DNA from: Trichormus sp. NMC-1
Lineage (GTDB): Bacteria; Cyanobacteriota; Cyanobacteriia; Cyanobacteriales; Nostocaceae
DNA length: 64,000 nucleotides
Reading direction: 5' to 3'
Assembly: GCF_001858025.1 (NCBI RefSeq)
Contig: NZ_LZQD01000005.1
Coordinates: forward strand, 257,790-321,789
Part shown: positions 1-10,242 of the stretch, in pieces
Layout of the letters: each line of letters begins with the position of its first letter
How positions within the stretch are numbered: position 1 is the first letter of the stretch
Position numbers and translations under genes: made by a program
Notes under the pieces: generated by a model
Told to the model about the DNA's origin: nothing
Databases searched by the model: none
What the model saw: the letters and a program-made list of their open reading frames with translations, nothing else

Positions 1-87
1 CAGGTAGACAGCGCTCTTTTGCTAGGTTTGATAGGGCTAAAGCCCTTACTACTAACTTTTCTTTTATTCAGTCTTACTACTTACAAG

Positions 88-330
88 ATGAAAGATAAAT
101 TATTAAACTGGCTAAACTTATTATTAGTTGCTGATGTTTTCCTGGTGATTTTAGGTTTTGTGTGGTTTGCTATCGCAGTCGTTGGTAATGCCTCAGGAAT
201 CAACTTGGGTTTAGATTTATGGCATCAACTGTGGATACCTGTATTTAACCCCGCTATTGGTATTCTGATGGGTGGTGCGATTCTCAGCGGAATTACCAGT
301 TGGGTTTCTAAGAAATTTATGAAAAATTAG
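88..330 (+). CDS. small membrane protein, unknown function
   Basis: An 80-residue protein starting at the ATG at 88; an upstream in-frame TTG at 19 would add 23 residues but is less likely. The sequence shows two hydrophobic stretches (about residues 7-30 and 53-72) with a short polar linker, and a basic C-terminus ending KKFMKN. This suggests a two-pass inner or thylakoid membrane protein. I do not recognise the family. It is followed by heptameric repeats and then by a convergent epimerase gene, so the context gives no hint of function. Confidence 0.6.
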   Translation: MKDKLLNWLNLLLVADVFLVILGFVWFAIAVVGNASGINLGLDLWHQLWIPVFNPAIGILMGGAILSGITSWVSKKFMKN

Positions 331-347
331 TTATAGCAGGTGAGAGG

Positions 348-445
348 GAATAGGGAATAGGGAATAGGGAATAGGGAATAATGATTGAATTACCAATTAC
401 CAATTACCAATTACCCATTACCCATTACCCATTACCCATTACCAA
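348..445. repeat. heptameric short tandem repeats
   Basis: Two adjacent arrays: GGGAATA units from about 348 to 379, then ATTACCA/CATTACC units from about 388 to 443. Such short tandemly repeated repetitive (STRR) heptamers are known from heterocystous cyanobacteria. They lie between convergent genes. Confidence 0.8.
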
Positions 446-475
446 TCTAAAATTGAATTACAAATTATTCAAGAA

Positions 476-1396
476 TTATTCAAGAATTTGCTTTAGCGCT
501 GCTGGCAAATTGGGATATTTGTACTGAAAACCTGATGTTAAAGTGCGTTTGGGGAGAACTTGCTGACCTTCTAAAACTACTATTGCCCCATCTCCTAACA
601 TAGCTTCTAAAGCAAAAGACGGCACGGGCAACCAAGAAGGACGATTCATTATCTGTCCCATAGTTGAACTCAACTCTGTCATTCGTACAGGTTTGGGAGC
701 AGTAGCATTATATATACCCTCCATTTCTGGCTTAGTTAAAGCTTGCAGAATTAAGTTAACTATATCGTCTATATGAATCCATGAAAACCACTGCCGACCA
801 CTACCAATAGGTCCACCGGCAAAGAGTTTAAAAGGAGTAATCATTTTCCCCAAAGCACCACCATTGCCCAAAACAATACCAAAGCGCAAAATTACCAACC
901 GCACACCAGCATCTTTGACTTTTTGCGCTTCGGCTTCCCATTCTTGGCAGACTTGAGCCAGAAAATCTCTACCAGAAGGGCTTTTTTCATCAAAGGTAGC
1001 AGTTTCGCTAGTTCCATAGTAGCCAATAGCCGAAGCGTTGACTAACACAGTTGGCTGAGGATTAACCTTAGCTATAGCTTCCACAATTTTTTGTGTACCG
1101 AGTTTGCGGCTATTGAGAATTTTCTGCTTACGTTCTGGTGTCCAACGTTCCTCAGCAATAGGTTCTCCTGCCAAATTGACTACACCATCACAACCAGCAA
1201 TAGCATCTTGCCAAGCACCAGATACACCCGGTGTATAAGCTAATATTTCTAGATTTGGGAAAGCCTGAGAGGGAAAAACCTTATAGGCCAAGCCGGTATT
1301 CCGGCTGAAAACTAGTACTCTATGACCTTCATCTTGTAGCCGTTTTACTAAACGACTACCGATAAATCCTGTGGCTCCAGTAATTGCTACTTTCAT
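476..1396 (-). CDS. TIGR01777-family NAD-dependent epimerase/dehydratase (SDR39U1-like)
   Basis: A 306-residue atypical short-chain dehydrogenase. The N-terminal Rossmann motif TGATGFIG (residues 6-13) binds the dinucleotide, the ASAIGYYG segment near residues 121-128 holds the SDR Ser-Tyr region, and the C-terminus carries the DUF1731-type tail (PSWLPVPSFALEAMLGDGA). The family is widespread; its substrate is not firmly known and it has been linked to cell division inhibitor SulA-like annotations without strong support. Length is normal for the family. The gene stands alone, with a long upstream spacer. Confidence 0.88.
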   Translation of the reverse strand: MKVAITGATGFIGSRLVKRLQDEGHRVLVFSRNTGLAYKVFPSQAFPNLEILAYTPGVSGAWQDAIAGCDGVVNLAGEPIAEERWTPERKQKILNSRKLGTQKIVEAIAKVNPQPTVLVNASAIGYYGTSETATFDEKSPSGRDFLAQVCQEWEAEAQKVKDAGVRLVILRFGIVLGNGGALGKMITPFKLFAGGPIGSGRQWFSWIHIDDIVNLILQALTKPEMEGIYNATAPKPVRMTELSSTMGQIMNRPSWLPVPSFALEAMLGDGAIVVLEGQQVLPKRTLTSGFQYKYPNLPAALKQILE

Positions 1397-1618
1397 TTTT
1401 AACTTAGGCTAAATCACTATTGTACAGTTTTGCTTTTTACCTCAATTTAGCGGTTTTTCAGCTTGTACAAACGAAGTGTGATTTTTTGCCTGAGAAAAAA
1501 GCTGATAGGACACTGATTATATACTAAAGATGGTTTGGAACTCTACTTTTAAACGCAGAGGCTCGCTGAGGTAAACGCAAAGGTACGCGGAGTCTTTGTT
1601 CAAGTTTTCTCTCTCTAA

Positions 1619-1768
1619 TTAACTCGCGTCTTCCCAGTCGCTGAGTAATTCACGTTCCTGTTTTTTCGTTTTGCTTTTGCGAACTGGCACTTTAGGAGTA
1701 CCAATATCAACGGAGGGAAAAGACTGTTTTGTCTTTTTGGCAGATTTGTGTTCTTGTGTGTTAGCCAT
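1619..1768 (-). CDS. small basic hypothetical protein (49 aa)
   Basis: A short ORF starting at the ATG at 1768 and ending TAA at 1619. The product is highly charged: a Lys/Thr-rich N-terminal half (MANTQEHKSAKKTKQ), a central PSVDIGTPKVPVRK segment and an acidic end (ELLSDWEDAS). The clean basic-to-acidic layout and its position just upstream of the pbpC stop, on the same strand, suggest a real small gene rather than chance, but I cannot name a family. Confidence 0.5.
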   Translation of the reverse strand: MANTQEHKSAKKTKQSFPSVDIGTPKVPVRKSKTKKQERELLSDWEDAS

Positions 1769-1866
1769 GAGTAGATAAATTTGATAAAAACTTCAGTCTT
1801 AATTTATAACATCAAGTTTTTGGCAGGAATTTCCGGAAGATAAATTTGGTTTTTGGGAAAACTCAA

Positions 1867-4365
1867 TTAATTGCCAGAATCTGGGGATTTTGTGGAATTG
1901 ACTACAGAAAAACCTCGACGGATTGGTTGGTTATTAGCTAACTCAACTTGAAAATTTATCCTATCACTCATTTGGTTGCTTCTCGCTTCCAAAGTCCAAC
2001 TACCAGGGCGTAAATGCCAAAAGAAAGCATTAGCTGATTGTGTAGATAACTTCTTGCCATTCAGCCACCACTCTATCGGTTGATTATATGCGCCGGCTAG
2101 TTTAAATTCTAATTTTTGCTGTGCTTCTGCACCGGGATATACTAGAAACAAATCACCATCACGAGGAGATAAAATTCTGAGTTTATCAACAGCAAAAGAG
2201 TTAAATTGTGGTTGTTTTGCTAACCATTCATCATACTCTGGTGGTAAATGGAAGTTTTGCTGATGTTCATAGGCAATTTTATCTTCTGGGGAGAAATATT
2301 CTTGTACGACTGAGTGACAATTCGGTGTAGGTTTTAACCCTGAAATAGCGCAGATGGGTAATTGCACCATTGCTTCTGGATGTGGAAAATCTGCGGGAGA
2401 TTGATGTTCGTGCAGGTGTAACATAATCCGGTTCCACAAAGGTGCAGCCCCAGTCACACCAGACACCTGACGCATTGGTTCACCGTTGAAATTGCCTACC
2501 CAAGTAGCGACAGTGTAATCTGTAGAAAAGCCCACAGTCCAAGTATCACGATAATTTGATGAAGTGCCTGTTTTTACAGCCGTAGGGAAGGGCAAATTTA
2601 ACACCGAGTCTACACCAAAAGCAGTAGCACGGGCATAGCGATCGCTCAAAATATCGATAATTAATTGCCAAGTTGGCTTTTTGCTTGGGGAAAGAGAAGT
2701 TGGGGGCTGAGATTCGTCAGTCAATATAGTGACTAATGGTCTATTTTCTCCCAAACGCGCCATAGTCAAATAAGCCCTGGCGAGTTCCCATAAACTCACT
2801 TCTCCACTACCCAAAGTCAACCCCAAACCGTAATATTCAACACTTTGATTGAGATGTGCAAACCCCAACTCATGCAACCGATTTAAGAAGGTTTGAACAC
2901 CAACTTTTTCTAACACCTTTACCGCAGGTACATTTAAAGAATTTGCCAAAGCAACTCTTACTCGCACGGGGCCAAGAAAGCTGTTAGTATAATCTGTAGG
3001 GCTATATAATTTCGCCCCCGGAATTGCATAATGAGAAGGAACATCCGCCAAAATAGAATTAGGTTTAATTGCACCTTTTTCTAAAGCTAATTCATACACA
3101 AACGGCTTGAGAGTAGAACCTGGTTGACGCAACGCCTGTACTCCATCATTTCTTCCTAATTTCGCTTCATTAAAATAATCAGGCGAACCGACATAAGCTA
3201 AAACCTCCCCAGAGTAGTTGTCAATTATCACCGCAGCTGCATCATGGACATTGTTCTCAGCAAGAGTAGAAATAACCTGCTGTACCTGTGCTTCCACAAA
3301 CTGCTGCAAAGGACGATTTATCGTAGTCTGAATAGGAGAAGATTCCAGTCCCCCTCCTCGCTGACGGGGAGATAACTCCAGTTCCCCTCCTCGCTGACGG
3401 GAAGATAACTCCAGTTCCCCTCCTCGCTTGCGGGAAGATAACTCCAGTCCCCCTCCTCGCTTGCGGGGAGGGGTTAGGGGTGGGGTGTTTTGTGCTAACC
3501 AAAACAAAAAATGGGGTGCAGCAATAATTCCCTTTTGACGAGATTGAAAAACAACTTTTTCTGTATATATGCGTTCCGCTTCTAAATGAGAAATATATCC
3601 CTCTTGTACCATGCGATTTAAAACATATTTTTGCCTTTTCTTTAATCTTTCCCAATGTTCATAAGGATTAAAATAAGTAGGATTATTAGGAATAGCCGCT
3701 AACAGCGAAGCTTGGGCTAAATTTAAATCACTTGCAGAAATAGAAAAATAAATCCGCGCTGCTGCTTCCACACCATAAATATTTCCCCCCATTGGTAAAC
3801 GATTAATATAAGCAGAGAGAATTTCATTTTTATTCATTCCCGCAGTTAACCGCCAAGATAGCCAAATTTCCTGTAACTTTCCCGAAATATTCCGAGGAGA
3901 ATTATCTAACATCCGCGCCAATTGCATTGTAATTGTCGAAGCACCGGAAACAATTTTTTTCGCATGAATTGCTTGCTTAATAGCGCGAACAATTGCTTTC
4001 AAATCCAACGCCCCGTGTTGATAAAAGCTACTATCTTCAGCCGCTAAAATCGCATTGATAAATTGGGGTGAAATCTGAGTTAATGGGATAATTGCTGTAT
4101 GTTCTTGGTCATGAGTTAGTATAGTTCCCAATGGTAAACCATGACGATCTGTAAATTCCATTGCTAACTGGTTTTGGGCTATATCTACACTATGAATAGG
4201 CGCAAGATAAGGAATTAAGCGCACTATCAAGCAGAAGATAATTACAGTTAAGATAATTTTAATCGGTTTATATCTATGGATATAACGAAAATATGATTTT
4301 ATCTCACGCAGAGTCGCAGAGACACAGAGAGTCGGAGTTTTGAGGAGAGGAGGTTTAAAGTTCAT
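1867..4365 (-). CDS. pbpC: penicillin-binding protein 1C (glycosyltransferase/transpeptidase)
   Basis: An 832-residue class A PBP from the ATG at 4365 (an upstream in-frame TTG at 4380 is the alternative). The order is a TM anchor near residues 35-55, a GT51 glycosyltransferase with the AAEDSSFYQHGALD motif near 107-120 and GASTITMQLAR, then a transpeptidase with SxxK as STLK in RQPGSTLKPF, SLN in LANSLNVPA, and KTG in AVKTGTSSNYRD, and a PBP1C-type C-terminal domain (PBP_C). It extends and crosslinks peptidoglycan in the periplasm. It is transcribed away from the alpha-2-macroglobulin gene at 4531; in Proteobacteria the same pair (pbpC/yfhM) is adjacent. Between the two catalytic domains lies an in-frame tandem repeat of 11 residues described separately. 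All catalytic motifs are intact, so it should be active. Confidence 0.93.
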   Translation of the reverse strand: MNFKPPLLKTPTLCVSATLREIKSYFRYIHRYKPIKIILTVIIFCLIVRLIPYLAPIHSVDIAQNQLAMEFTDRHGLPLGTILTHDQEHTAIIPLTQISPQFINAILAAEDSSFYQHGALDLKAIVRAIKQAIHAKKIVSGASTITMQLARMLDNSPRNISGKLQEIWLSWRLTAGMNKNEILSAYINRLPMGGNIYGVEAAARIYFSISASDLNLAQASLLAAIPNNPTYFNPYEHWERLKKRQKYVLNRMVQEGYISHLEAERIYTEKVVFQSRQKGIIAAPHFLFWLAQNTPPLTPPRKRGGGLELSSRKRGGELELSSRQRGGELELSPRQRGGGLESSPIQTTINRPLQQFVEAQVQQVISTLAENNVHDAAAVIIDNYSGEVLAYVGSPDYFNEAKLGRNDGVQALRQPGSTLKPFVYELALEKGAIKPNSILADVPSHYAIPGAKLYSPTDYTNSFLGPVRVRVALANSLNVPAVKVLEKVGVQTFLNRLHELGFAHLNQSVEYYGLGLTLGSGEVSLWELARAYLTMARLGENRPLVTILTDESQPPTSLSPSKKPTWQLIIDILSDRYARATAFGVDSVLNLPFPTAVKTGTSSNYRDTWTVGFSTDYTVATWVGNFNGEPMRQVSGVTGAAPLWNRIMLHLHEHQSPADFPHPEAMVQLPICAISGLKPTPNCHSVVQEYFSPEDKIAYEHQQNFHLPPEYDEWLAKQPQFNSFAVDKLRILSPRDGDLFLVYPGAEAQQKLEFKLAGAYNQPIEWWLNGKKLSTQSANAFFWHLRPGSWTLEARSNQMSDRINFQVELANNQPIRRGFSVVNSTKSPDSGN
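3340..3490 (-). repeat. 33-bp tandem repeat inserted in frame in pbpC
   Basis: The sequence has about four units with 33-bp period, marked by GATAACTCCAGT at 3371, 3404 and 3437, interleaved with the CCCCTCCTCGC core. In the protein this gives 11-residue units RGGELELSSRQ (also RGGGLELSSRK). The block joins GT51 and transpeptidase domains, where a flexible linker is tolerated. The same CCCCTCC-CGCAAGCGAGGAGGGG core appears downstream of mnmD near 53400, so it is a dispersed intergenic repeat that invaded a coding region. Confidence 0.85.
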
Positions 4366-4530
4366 AATTGGAAACTTCAATTTAGGTAAAAGAGATTTCG
4401 CAAAAAAACAATATTTTGGAAATGTTAAGAATTGTATGATTTGTTGGAAATAGTTACATCAGATTAGGTATCTATGTAAACAAGCAAGGTGGGCATTGTC
4501 AACCATTGATATTTTTTGAATTTATTTAAT

Positions 4531-7500
4531 ATGATGATGAGAAAATTTCTTAAATTCCTATTTATTATTACTGTTATATTAGGCATAGCAGGCTGTAATT
4601 TCGTGGATATCACTCCAGGTAAAGAGAAATTACCAACGGTTACATCTCTTGCACCGCCAAAGTTACCAGAATGGATAGAACAAATTAGTCCTTTGGGAGA
4701 TGCGAAAACTCTTAGTCAAATTCGTATTCGGTTTAAAGAAGCTTTAATTCCCGTTGAAAGTCTTGATAGTGCAGAACAGCAGAATTTATTAACGAAATTT
4801 GCCATTTGGCCACTTTTACCTGGACAATTTCGCTTTTTAACACCGCGCATGGTAGGTTTTCAAGCGGATAAAGCTTTACCCAAAGCCACGCGAGTTAAAG
4901 TTACTCTCAAAGCTGGGTTAGCAGATTTAAAAAATCATCGTTTAGATCAAGATTTGGCTTGGACTTTTAACACTGAACCAATTAATATCAGCAACTTACC
5001 AGGGGTTAACTCTGCTGAAAAAGCGGAAATTGAAGCAATTGATTTACAGCCTAAGTTGCAATTTACATCGAATATTGAACTAGATTTAGATTCTGTACAA
5101 CAGCATTTACAGCTAATTCGTGAAGGCAAAAATCAAGGTGTCGGTTTTCAGGTGGAATTAGCAAAATCCGAAGAATCAGAAAATTTAGATCCTTTAGAAA
5201 AGTTTGATGCTTCTAAACGCAATTGGATTTATAATATCACCCCTCAAAGAGAACTTAAACGAGCTAATAATTACAGGTTAGTATTTTCTCCAGGTATACT
5301 TCCAGGTTATGGAAATCTTCCCAGTGAGAAAGAGTTTTCTAGTAAATTGGCGACTTATTCTCCTTTAGTATTTCAGGGAATTAAACCTTATGGAGAACCA
5401 GACTCAGCAGGAACTTATGGTAGATTTATTAAAGGTAGTCCCCAGCTAGAATTTAATAATGTCTTATTACCAGATTCTGCCAAAGAGAATATTAAAATTA
5501 ATCCGTCACCTAAAGACATTGATAGAGTGCTGCAAATCTATGATCAAGATAGAATCGTTAGTATTAATCCTTATGCTTTAGAACCAGCTACAACTTATAC
5601 GATTAATATTGGCAGAAATCTGAAAGATAAATTTGGGCAAACATTGGGTAAACCTCTCACAATTAAATATAATACTGGTGACTTAGCTGGAAATATTTCA
5701 GTTCCCTCTGATTTAAATATCTTCCCCACAGATAAAGATTTACAACTCAATATTGATACTATCAATTTACCAGAAGCAAAATATCAAGCTGCTTATCGGA
5801 TAATTAAGCCAACGGATTTAGTTTATACAAATAATGCTGATGATTTATTGCCAAAACCATCCAAGTGGCAGAGTTTCAAAATAGCAGTTAAGAAAAATCA
5901 GTCAGTGACTGTAAATGTTCCCCTTAAAGAAAAATTGGGTGCTGCTGGAATGTTAGCTTATGGAGTGCAAGCACGAACTAATAAATATCAAGAAAATAAT
6001 AAACAATTGTGGAGAGAACCGACAACTTATGGAATGGTGCAATTAACAAACTTAGGTGTATTTAGTCAATGGTTTCCAGAGTCGGGTTTAATTCGTGTTC
6101 ATCATCTTAGTGATGGTTCACCAGTCAAAGCTGCAAATATTGAAATTTATCAATCAAAATTAAATGAAAAATCTCGGACTCTATCTGTACCTTGTGCAAA
6201 TGGTAAAACTGATGAAAATGGAATTTTGAAAATTGATAAGGAGGAATTAAAAGATTGTTATTCTCAAGATGAAAAATTACCGAAATTATTAGTAATTGCC
6301 CGTGAAAATCAAGATTGGGCATTTGCGAGAACTCAAGAATATAGCGGTGCTTATGGTTACGGTATTGATACGGGTTGGGAAGATGGGAAACCGACATCAC
6401 GAGGGGTAATATTTTCCGATAGAAAGTTATATCAACCCGGAGAAAAAGCTTGGTTTACTGGTTTTGCGTATTTTTTAGCAAAAGGTGAAATTCAGGAAGA
6501 TATAAATGCAACTTATAAAATAACTTTAGTAAATCCCAACGGAGAAAATACTGATTTAGGTACGCAAACTACAAATAAATTTGGGACATTTTCTCTAGAG
6601 TTACCAATTCAAAAAAACTTACCTTTAGGTTATTATACTATTCAAGCTAAAGGTAAAAATAAGCGAGAAATATCTGGTGAGTTTCGGGTTGCTGAATTTA
6701 AACCGCCGAATTTTAAAGTTGATTTAAAGCTAAATAAAGAATTTGCACTCATTGGTAATAAAGTTGATGCAGATGTAGCTAGTAATTATTTATTTGGTGC
6801 ACCAGTTGAAGGGGGAGAAGCCAAGTATTTTATTACTCGTCAGCAGACAAATTTTGTTCCTAAAGGTTGGGAGGAATTTAGTTTTGGTAGACAGTGGTTT
6901 TGGCCAGAAGAAAGTCCGAATCTTTCTAGTGATGTTTTACAAACTACTACTCAGCTTGATGCTAATGGTAAAAATAGTCAAACAGTAACGGTAGCGTCAG
7001 ATTTACCCTATCCGATGACTTACCGGGTAGATGTACAAGTGGCAGATGTTTCTAATTTATCGGTTGCTAATTCTCAAACTTTTACCGCTTTACCTAGTAA
7101 CAGACTTATTGGATTAAAAAGCAATTTTGTAGCTGATGCTGGTAAGGATTTTCCTATAGAAATTATTGTGACTGACGCAACCGGAAAACCATTAGAAAAT
7201 CAACAAGTGCATCTGGAATTACAACAGATGAAATATAACAGCATCACCCAAGTAGTTGAAGGTAGCAGAACTCCCAAAAATCAAGTTGAATATCAAACAG
7301 TTTCTAAAATTGAATTTACATCTTCTCATAGTTCTCAAACAGTAAATTTAAAACCAACCGAATCAGGTTCATATCGCATTCGGGCTAATTTTAGTGATAC
7401 TAACAATGACATTACAGCCTCAGATTTACAAATTTGGGTAACAGGAAAAAATCAAGTATTTTGGGGTGAAGAAGAAAAAAATAAATTGTCAGTTAAATTA

Positions 7501-10242
7501 AACAAAAAAGAATTCAAAGTTGGTGAGACTGCTACCGCTTTGATTCAATCTCCCTACCCAGAAGGAGAATTATATTTTGCAGTAATTAAAGATAAACCTC
7601 TCTATCAACAAGTTATTAAAGTTAAAGGAAGTGCGCCACAAATTCAGTTTACAGTTACGCCGGAAATGTTACCCAATGCTGCTGTAGAAGCGGTGTTAGT
7701 CAGACAAGGTAAACCCTTAAATCAAGTCAAAGAAGTAGAAGGTTTAGAAAATTTAGCCCGGATTGGTTTTGCACCTTTTAAAGTTAATTTGGCAGATAAA
7801 TACTTAAAAGCGCAAATTAACCCTGTTAAAAAATCTTTAGAACCGGGAAAAGAAGAAACACTAGAACTGGAATTAACAGATATTCAAGAAAAGCCAACCC
7901 CAGGACAATTTACTGTCATGGTTGTGAATGAAGCAGTGTTACAACTTGCTGGTTATCGTCCTCCAAATTTGGTAGATACTGTTTATGCAGAACAACCAAT
8001 TTCAATCCGATTTAGTGATAACCGTCCTGATGTCAGATTAACAGAATTAGCTGCAAGTCTACCCAAAGGTTGGGGTTATGGTGGTGGCTTATCAAGTGCT
8101 TTAGCAAATACTCGCATTCGCAAAGATTTTCAAGCTTTAGCTTATTACAATGGTTCTGTAATTACTGATGAAAAAGGTAAAGCGAAAATCACTTTTAAAT
8201 TACCAGATGATTTAACAACATGGCGGGTTATGGTAGTTGCTACAGACGGAAATCTGCGTTTTGGTAATGGTGAAGCGACATTTATCACCACAAAGCCATT
8301 ATTAACTAATGCTATCTTGCCACAATTTGCTCGGTCAGGCGATCGCATTCTTGCAGGTTTATCCGTCACCAACACCACCGCAAACACCGGAAACATAAGC
8401 ATTCAAGGTGAACTTAGCGGTTCTCTCAAGTTCGCAGAAAATAACCCCACAACTACAACTCTACAAACACAAGTTGAGTCAGGAACCCAAGCTTATCGTT
8501 TCCCAATGGTGGCTGGTAATATCGGTGAAGGTAAGGTTACATTTAGAACCGGGTTAAATAATACCGCAGATGCTTTTACAGTTCCTCTGGAAATTAAACC
8601 GTTAGAAATTACAGAACAAGTTGTAGAAACGGGTGTGAGTGAAAAACAGGTAAAAATTCCCCTGAATGTTGATAATAATACTTTCCCGCAAACAGGAGGT
8701 TTAGATATTCAATTAGCGAGTACTTTAATTCCGGAAATTAAAGCCCCAGCAAAACAAGTTTTAGATGATCATAATTTACCATTTGCAGAACCAGCCGCAA
8801 GTCAATTACTAATTGCTGCAAATCTGCAAACTCTTACCCAAAAATATAATCAGACATTTACAGACTTTAATCCCCAACAACAAGCAAACCAAGCAATTGC
8901 ACAATTGCAAAAACTGCAAATAGCAGATGGTGGTTTTGTCGCTTTTCCAGGACAGGAAAAATCAGATCCTTGGATTTCAACTTACGCCGCAGAATCACTA
9001 GTAAAAGCTAATCAAGTTTATCCTGGTTTAGTCGATGCTATAATTTTATCTCGTCTGAAAAATTATTTACAAAATGTTCTCACCAACCCCGGACAATTCG
9101 ACTTTTGTAAACAAAAACTCTGTAAATCTCAACTGCAACTTAATGCTTTAATTGCATTATCACAACTAGGTGATAAACGCAATAGTTTCCTTTCAGATAT
9201 TTATCAACAACGCGATGCTTTTGATGTCAGTAGTCAGACAAAATTAGCGCGATATCTATTTCAATTTCCTGAATGGCAAAATGAAGCGCAAATCATGCGA
9301 ATCCAGTTACAAAAGAATATCTATGAAACTGGACGTACCGCAGTTGTGAATTTACCCCGGAGTTGGAGTTGGATGAATTCACAAACCACAACACAATCCC
9401 AAGCTTTAAGACTATTTATTGACCAAAAAGCTAATGCCAAAATCCTCGATAAATTATTTCAAAGTTTGCTTAATCTCCGTAGAAATGGCACATGGCAAAC
9501 AAGTTATAATAACGCCCAAGCCTTAACAGCTTTGGTAGAATATAGTCAACTCCAACCCACACCACCTAATTTTTTAGCTACGGTAAAATTAGCAGGTAAA
9601 AAATTAGGAGAAAATCGTTTTAATGGCTACCAAAATCCTAGCTTTCAGGTAAATGTACCGATGGATAAATTACCTCGTGGTCGTCATGATTTAGTTTTGC
9701 AAAAATCTGGTCAAGGTAATTTACATTATTTAGTCGCTTACAATTATCGCTTGCAAGGAAATCAATCAGGAAGATTTAATGGTTTACGGATAACACGAGA
9801 AATTAGTAAAGTTAATTCAGAGAAAGTTATCCAAAAAACGGGAATGTATGCTTTTGATAAACCAGTAACGTTACAACCAGGACAAGTCTTTGATATTGGT
9901 TTAGAAATAATTACAGATCATTCTGTAGATCATATAGTGATTAAAGACCCATTACCCGCAGGTTTTGAAGCTGTAGATGATAGTTTTCAAACTGCGACAC
10001 CGGCATTACAAGCAAAAGCCGATAATTGGCAATTAGGATATAAAACAATCTATAAAGATCGGATTATTTCTTATGCAGATCATCTCGAACCAGGAGTTTA
10101 TAGTTTACATTATTTAGTCCGTTCTGTGACTCCTGGTACATTCCTTTGGCCAGGTTCGCAGGTGTATTTACAATATGCACCAGAGGAATTTGGACGCACT
10201 GCGGATATAAAATTGAACATAATAGATGAGGTAATCAAATGA
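4531..10242 (+). CDS. alpha-2-macroglobulin family lipoprotein (YfhM-like), thioester-less
   Basis: A 1903-residue exported protein. ATG codons at 4531, 4534 and 4537 follow an upstream TTG (4516); any of them precedes a signal peptide with lipobox IAGC, so the mature Cys would be lipidated. MG-type beta domains fill the first 1100 residues (e.g. RGVIFSDRKLYQPGEKAWFTG), the A2M domain follows (LPDDLTTWRVMVVATDG), then an alpha/alpha-toroid thioester domain and a C-terminal receptor-like domain. In bacterial A2Ms the toroid begins with a CxEQ thioester; here the equivalent segment reads DDHNLPFAEPAASQLL, with no Cys and EP for EQ. It may trap proteases by the bait region only or act as a scaffold. 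PBP1C is divergent and the next gene overlaps its stop. Confidence 0.9.
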   Translation: MMMRKFLKFLFIITVILGIAGCNFVDITPGKEKLPTVTSLAPPKLPEWIEQISPLGDAKTLSQIRIRFKEALIPVESLDSAEQQNLLTKFAIWPLLPGQFRFLTPRMVGFQADKALPKATRVKVTLKAGLADLKNHRLDQDLAWTFNTEPINISNLPGVNSAEKAEIEAIDLQPKLQFTSNIELDLDSVQQHLQLIREGKNQGVGFQVELAKSEESENLDPLEKFDASKRNWIYNITPQRELKRANNYRLVFSPGILPGYGNLPSEKEFSSKLATYSPLVFQGIKPYGEPDSAGTYGRFIKGSPQLEFNNVLLPDSAKENIKINPSPKDIDRVLQIYDQDRIVSINPYALEPATTYTINIGRNLKDKFGQTLGKPLTIKYNTGDLAGNISVPSDLNIFPTDKDLQLNIDTINLPEAKYQAAYRIIKPTDLVYTNNADDLLPKPSKWQSFKIAVKKNQSVTVNVPLKEKLGAAGMLAYGVQARTNKYQENNKQLWREPTTYGMVQLTNLGVFSQWFPESGLIRVHHLSDGSPVKAANIEIYQSKLNEKSRTLSVPCANGKTDENGILKIDKEELKDCYSQDEKLPKLLVIARENQDWAFARTQEYSGAYGYGIDTGWEDGKPTSRGVIFSDRKLYQPGEKAWFTGFAYFLAKGEIQEDINATYKITLVNPNGENTDLGTQTTNKFGTFSLELPIQKNLPLGYYTIQAKGKNKREISGEFRVAEFKPPNFKVDLKLNKEFALIGNKVDADVASNYLFGAPVEGGEAKYFITRQQTNFVPKGWEEFSFGRQWFWPEESPNLSSDVLQTTTQLDANGKNSQTVTVASDLPYPMTYRVDVQVADVSNLSVANSQTFTALPSNRLIGLKSNFVADAGKDFPIEIIVTDATGKPLENQQVHLELQQMKYNSITQVVEGSRTPKNQVEYQTVSKIEFTSSHSSQTVNLKPTESGSYRIRANFSDTNNDITASDLQIWVTGKNQVFWGEEEKNKLSVKLNKKEFKVGETATALIQSPYPEGELYFAVIKDKPLYQQVIKVKGSAPQIQFTVTPEMLPNAAVEAVLVRQGKPLNQVKEVEGLENLARIGFAPFKVNLADKYLKAQINPVKKSLEPGKEETLELELTDIQEKPTPGQFTVMVVNEAVLQLAGYRPPNLVDTVYAEQPISIRFSDNRPDVRLTELAASLPKGWGYGGGLSSALANTRIRKDFQALAYYNGSVITDEKGKAKITFKLPDDLTTWRVMVVATDGNLRFGNGEATFITTKPLLTNAILPQFARSGDRILAGLSVTNTTANTGNISIQGELSGSLKFAENNPTTTTLQTQVESGTQAYRFPMVAGNIGEGKVTFRTGLNNTADAFTVPLEIKPLEITEQVVETGVSEKQVKIPLNVDNNTFPQTGGLDIQLASTLIPEIKAPAKQVLDDHNLPFAEPAASQLLIAANLQTLTQKYNQTFTDFNPQQQANQAIAQLQKLQIADGGFVAFPGQEKSDPWISTYAAESLVKANQVYPGLVDAIILSRLKNYLQNVLTNPGQFDFCKQKLCKSQLQLNALIALSQLGDKRNSFLSDIYQQRDAFDVSSQTKLARYLFQFPEWQNEAQIMRIQLQKNIYETGRTAVVNLPRSWSWMNSQTTTQSQALRLFIDQKANAKILDKLFQSLLNLRRNGTWQTSYNNAQALTALVEYSQLQPTPPNFLATVKLAGKKLGENRFNGYQNPSFQVNVPMDKLPRGRHDLVLQKSGQGNLHYLVAYNYRLQGNQSGRFNGLRITREISKVNSEKVIQKTGMYAFDKPVTLQPGQVFDIGLEIITDHSVDHIVIKDPLPAGFEAVDDSFQTATPALQAKADNWQLGYKTIYKDRIISYADHLEPGVYSLHYLVRSVTPGTFLWPGSQVYLQYAPEEFGRTADIKLNIIDEVIK

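Noticed and set aside
348-445. CRISPR array
   Set aside because: The repeats are 7-bp tandem units without spacers; no cas genes are present in the window.
3257-3655. 132-codon minus-strand ORF overlapping pbpC
   Set aside because: Frame shadow created by the 33-bp repeats; pbpC is intact in the other frame.
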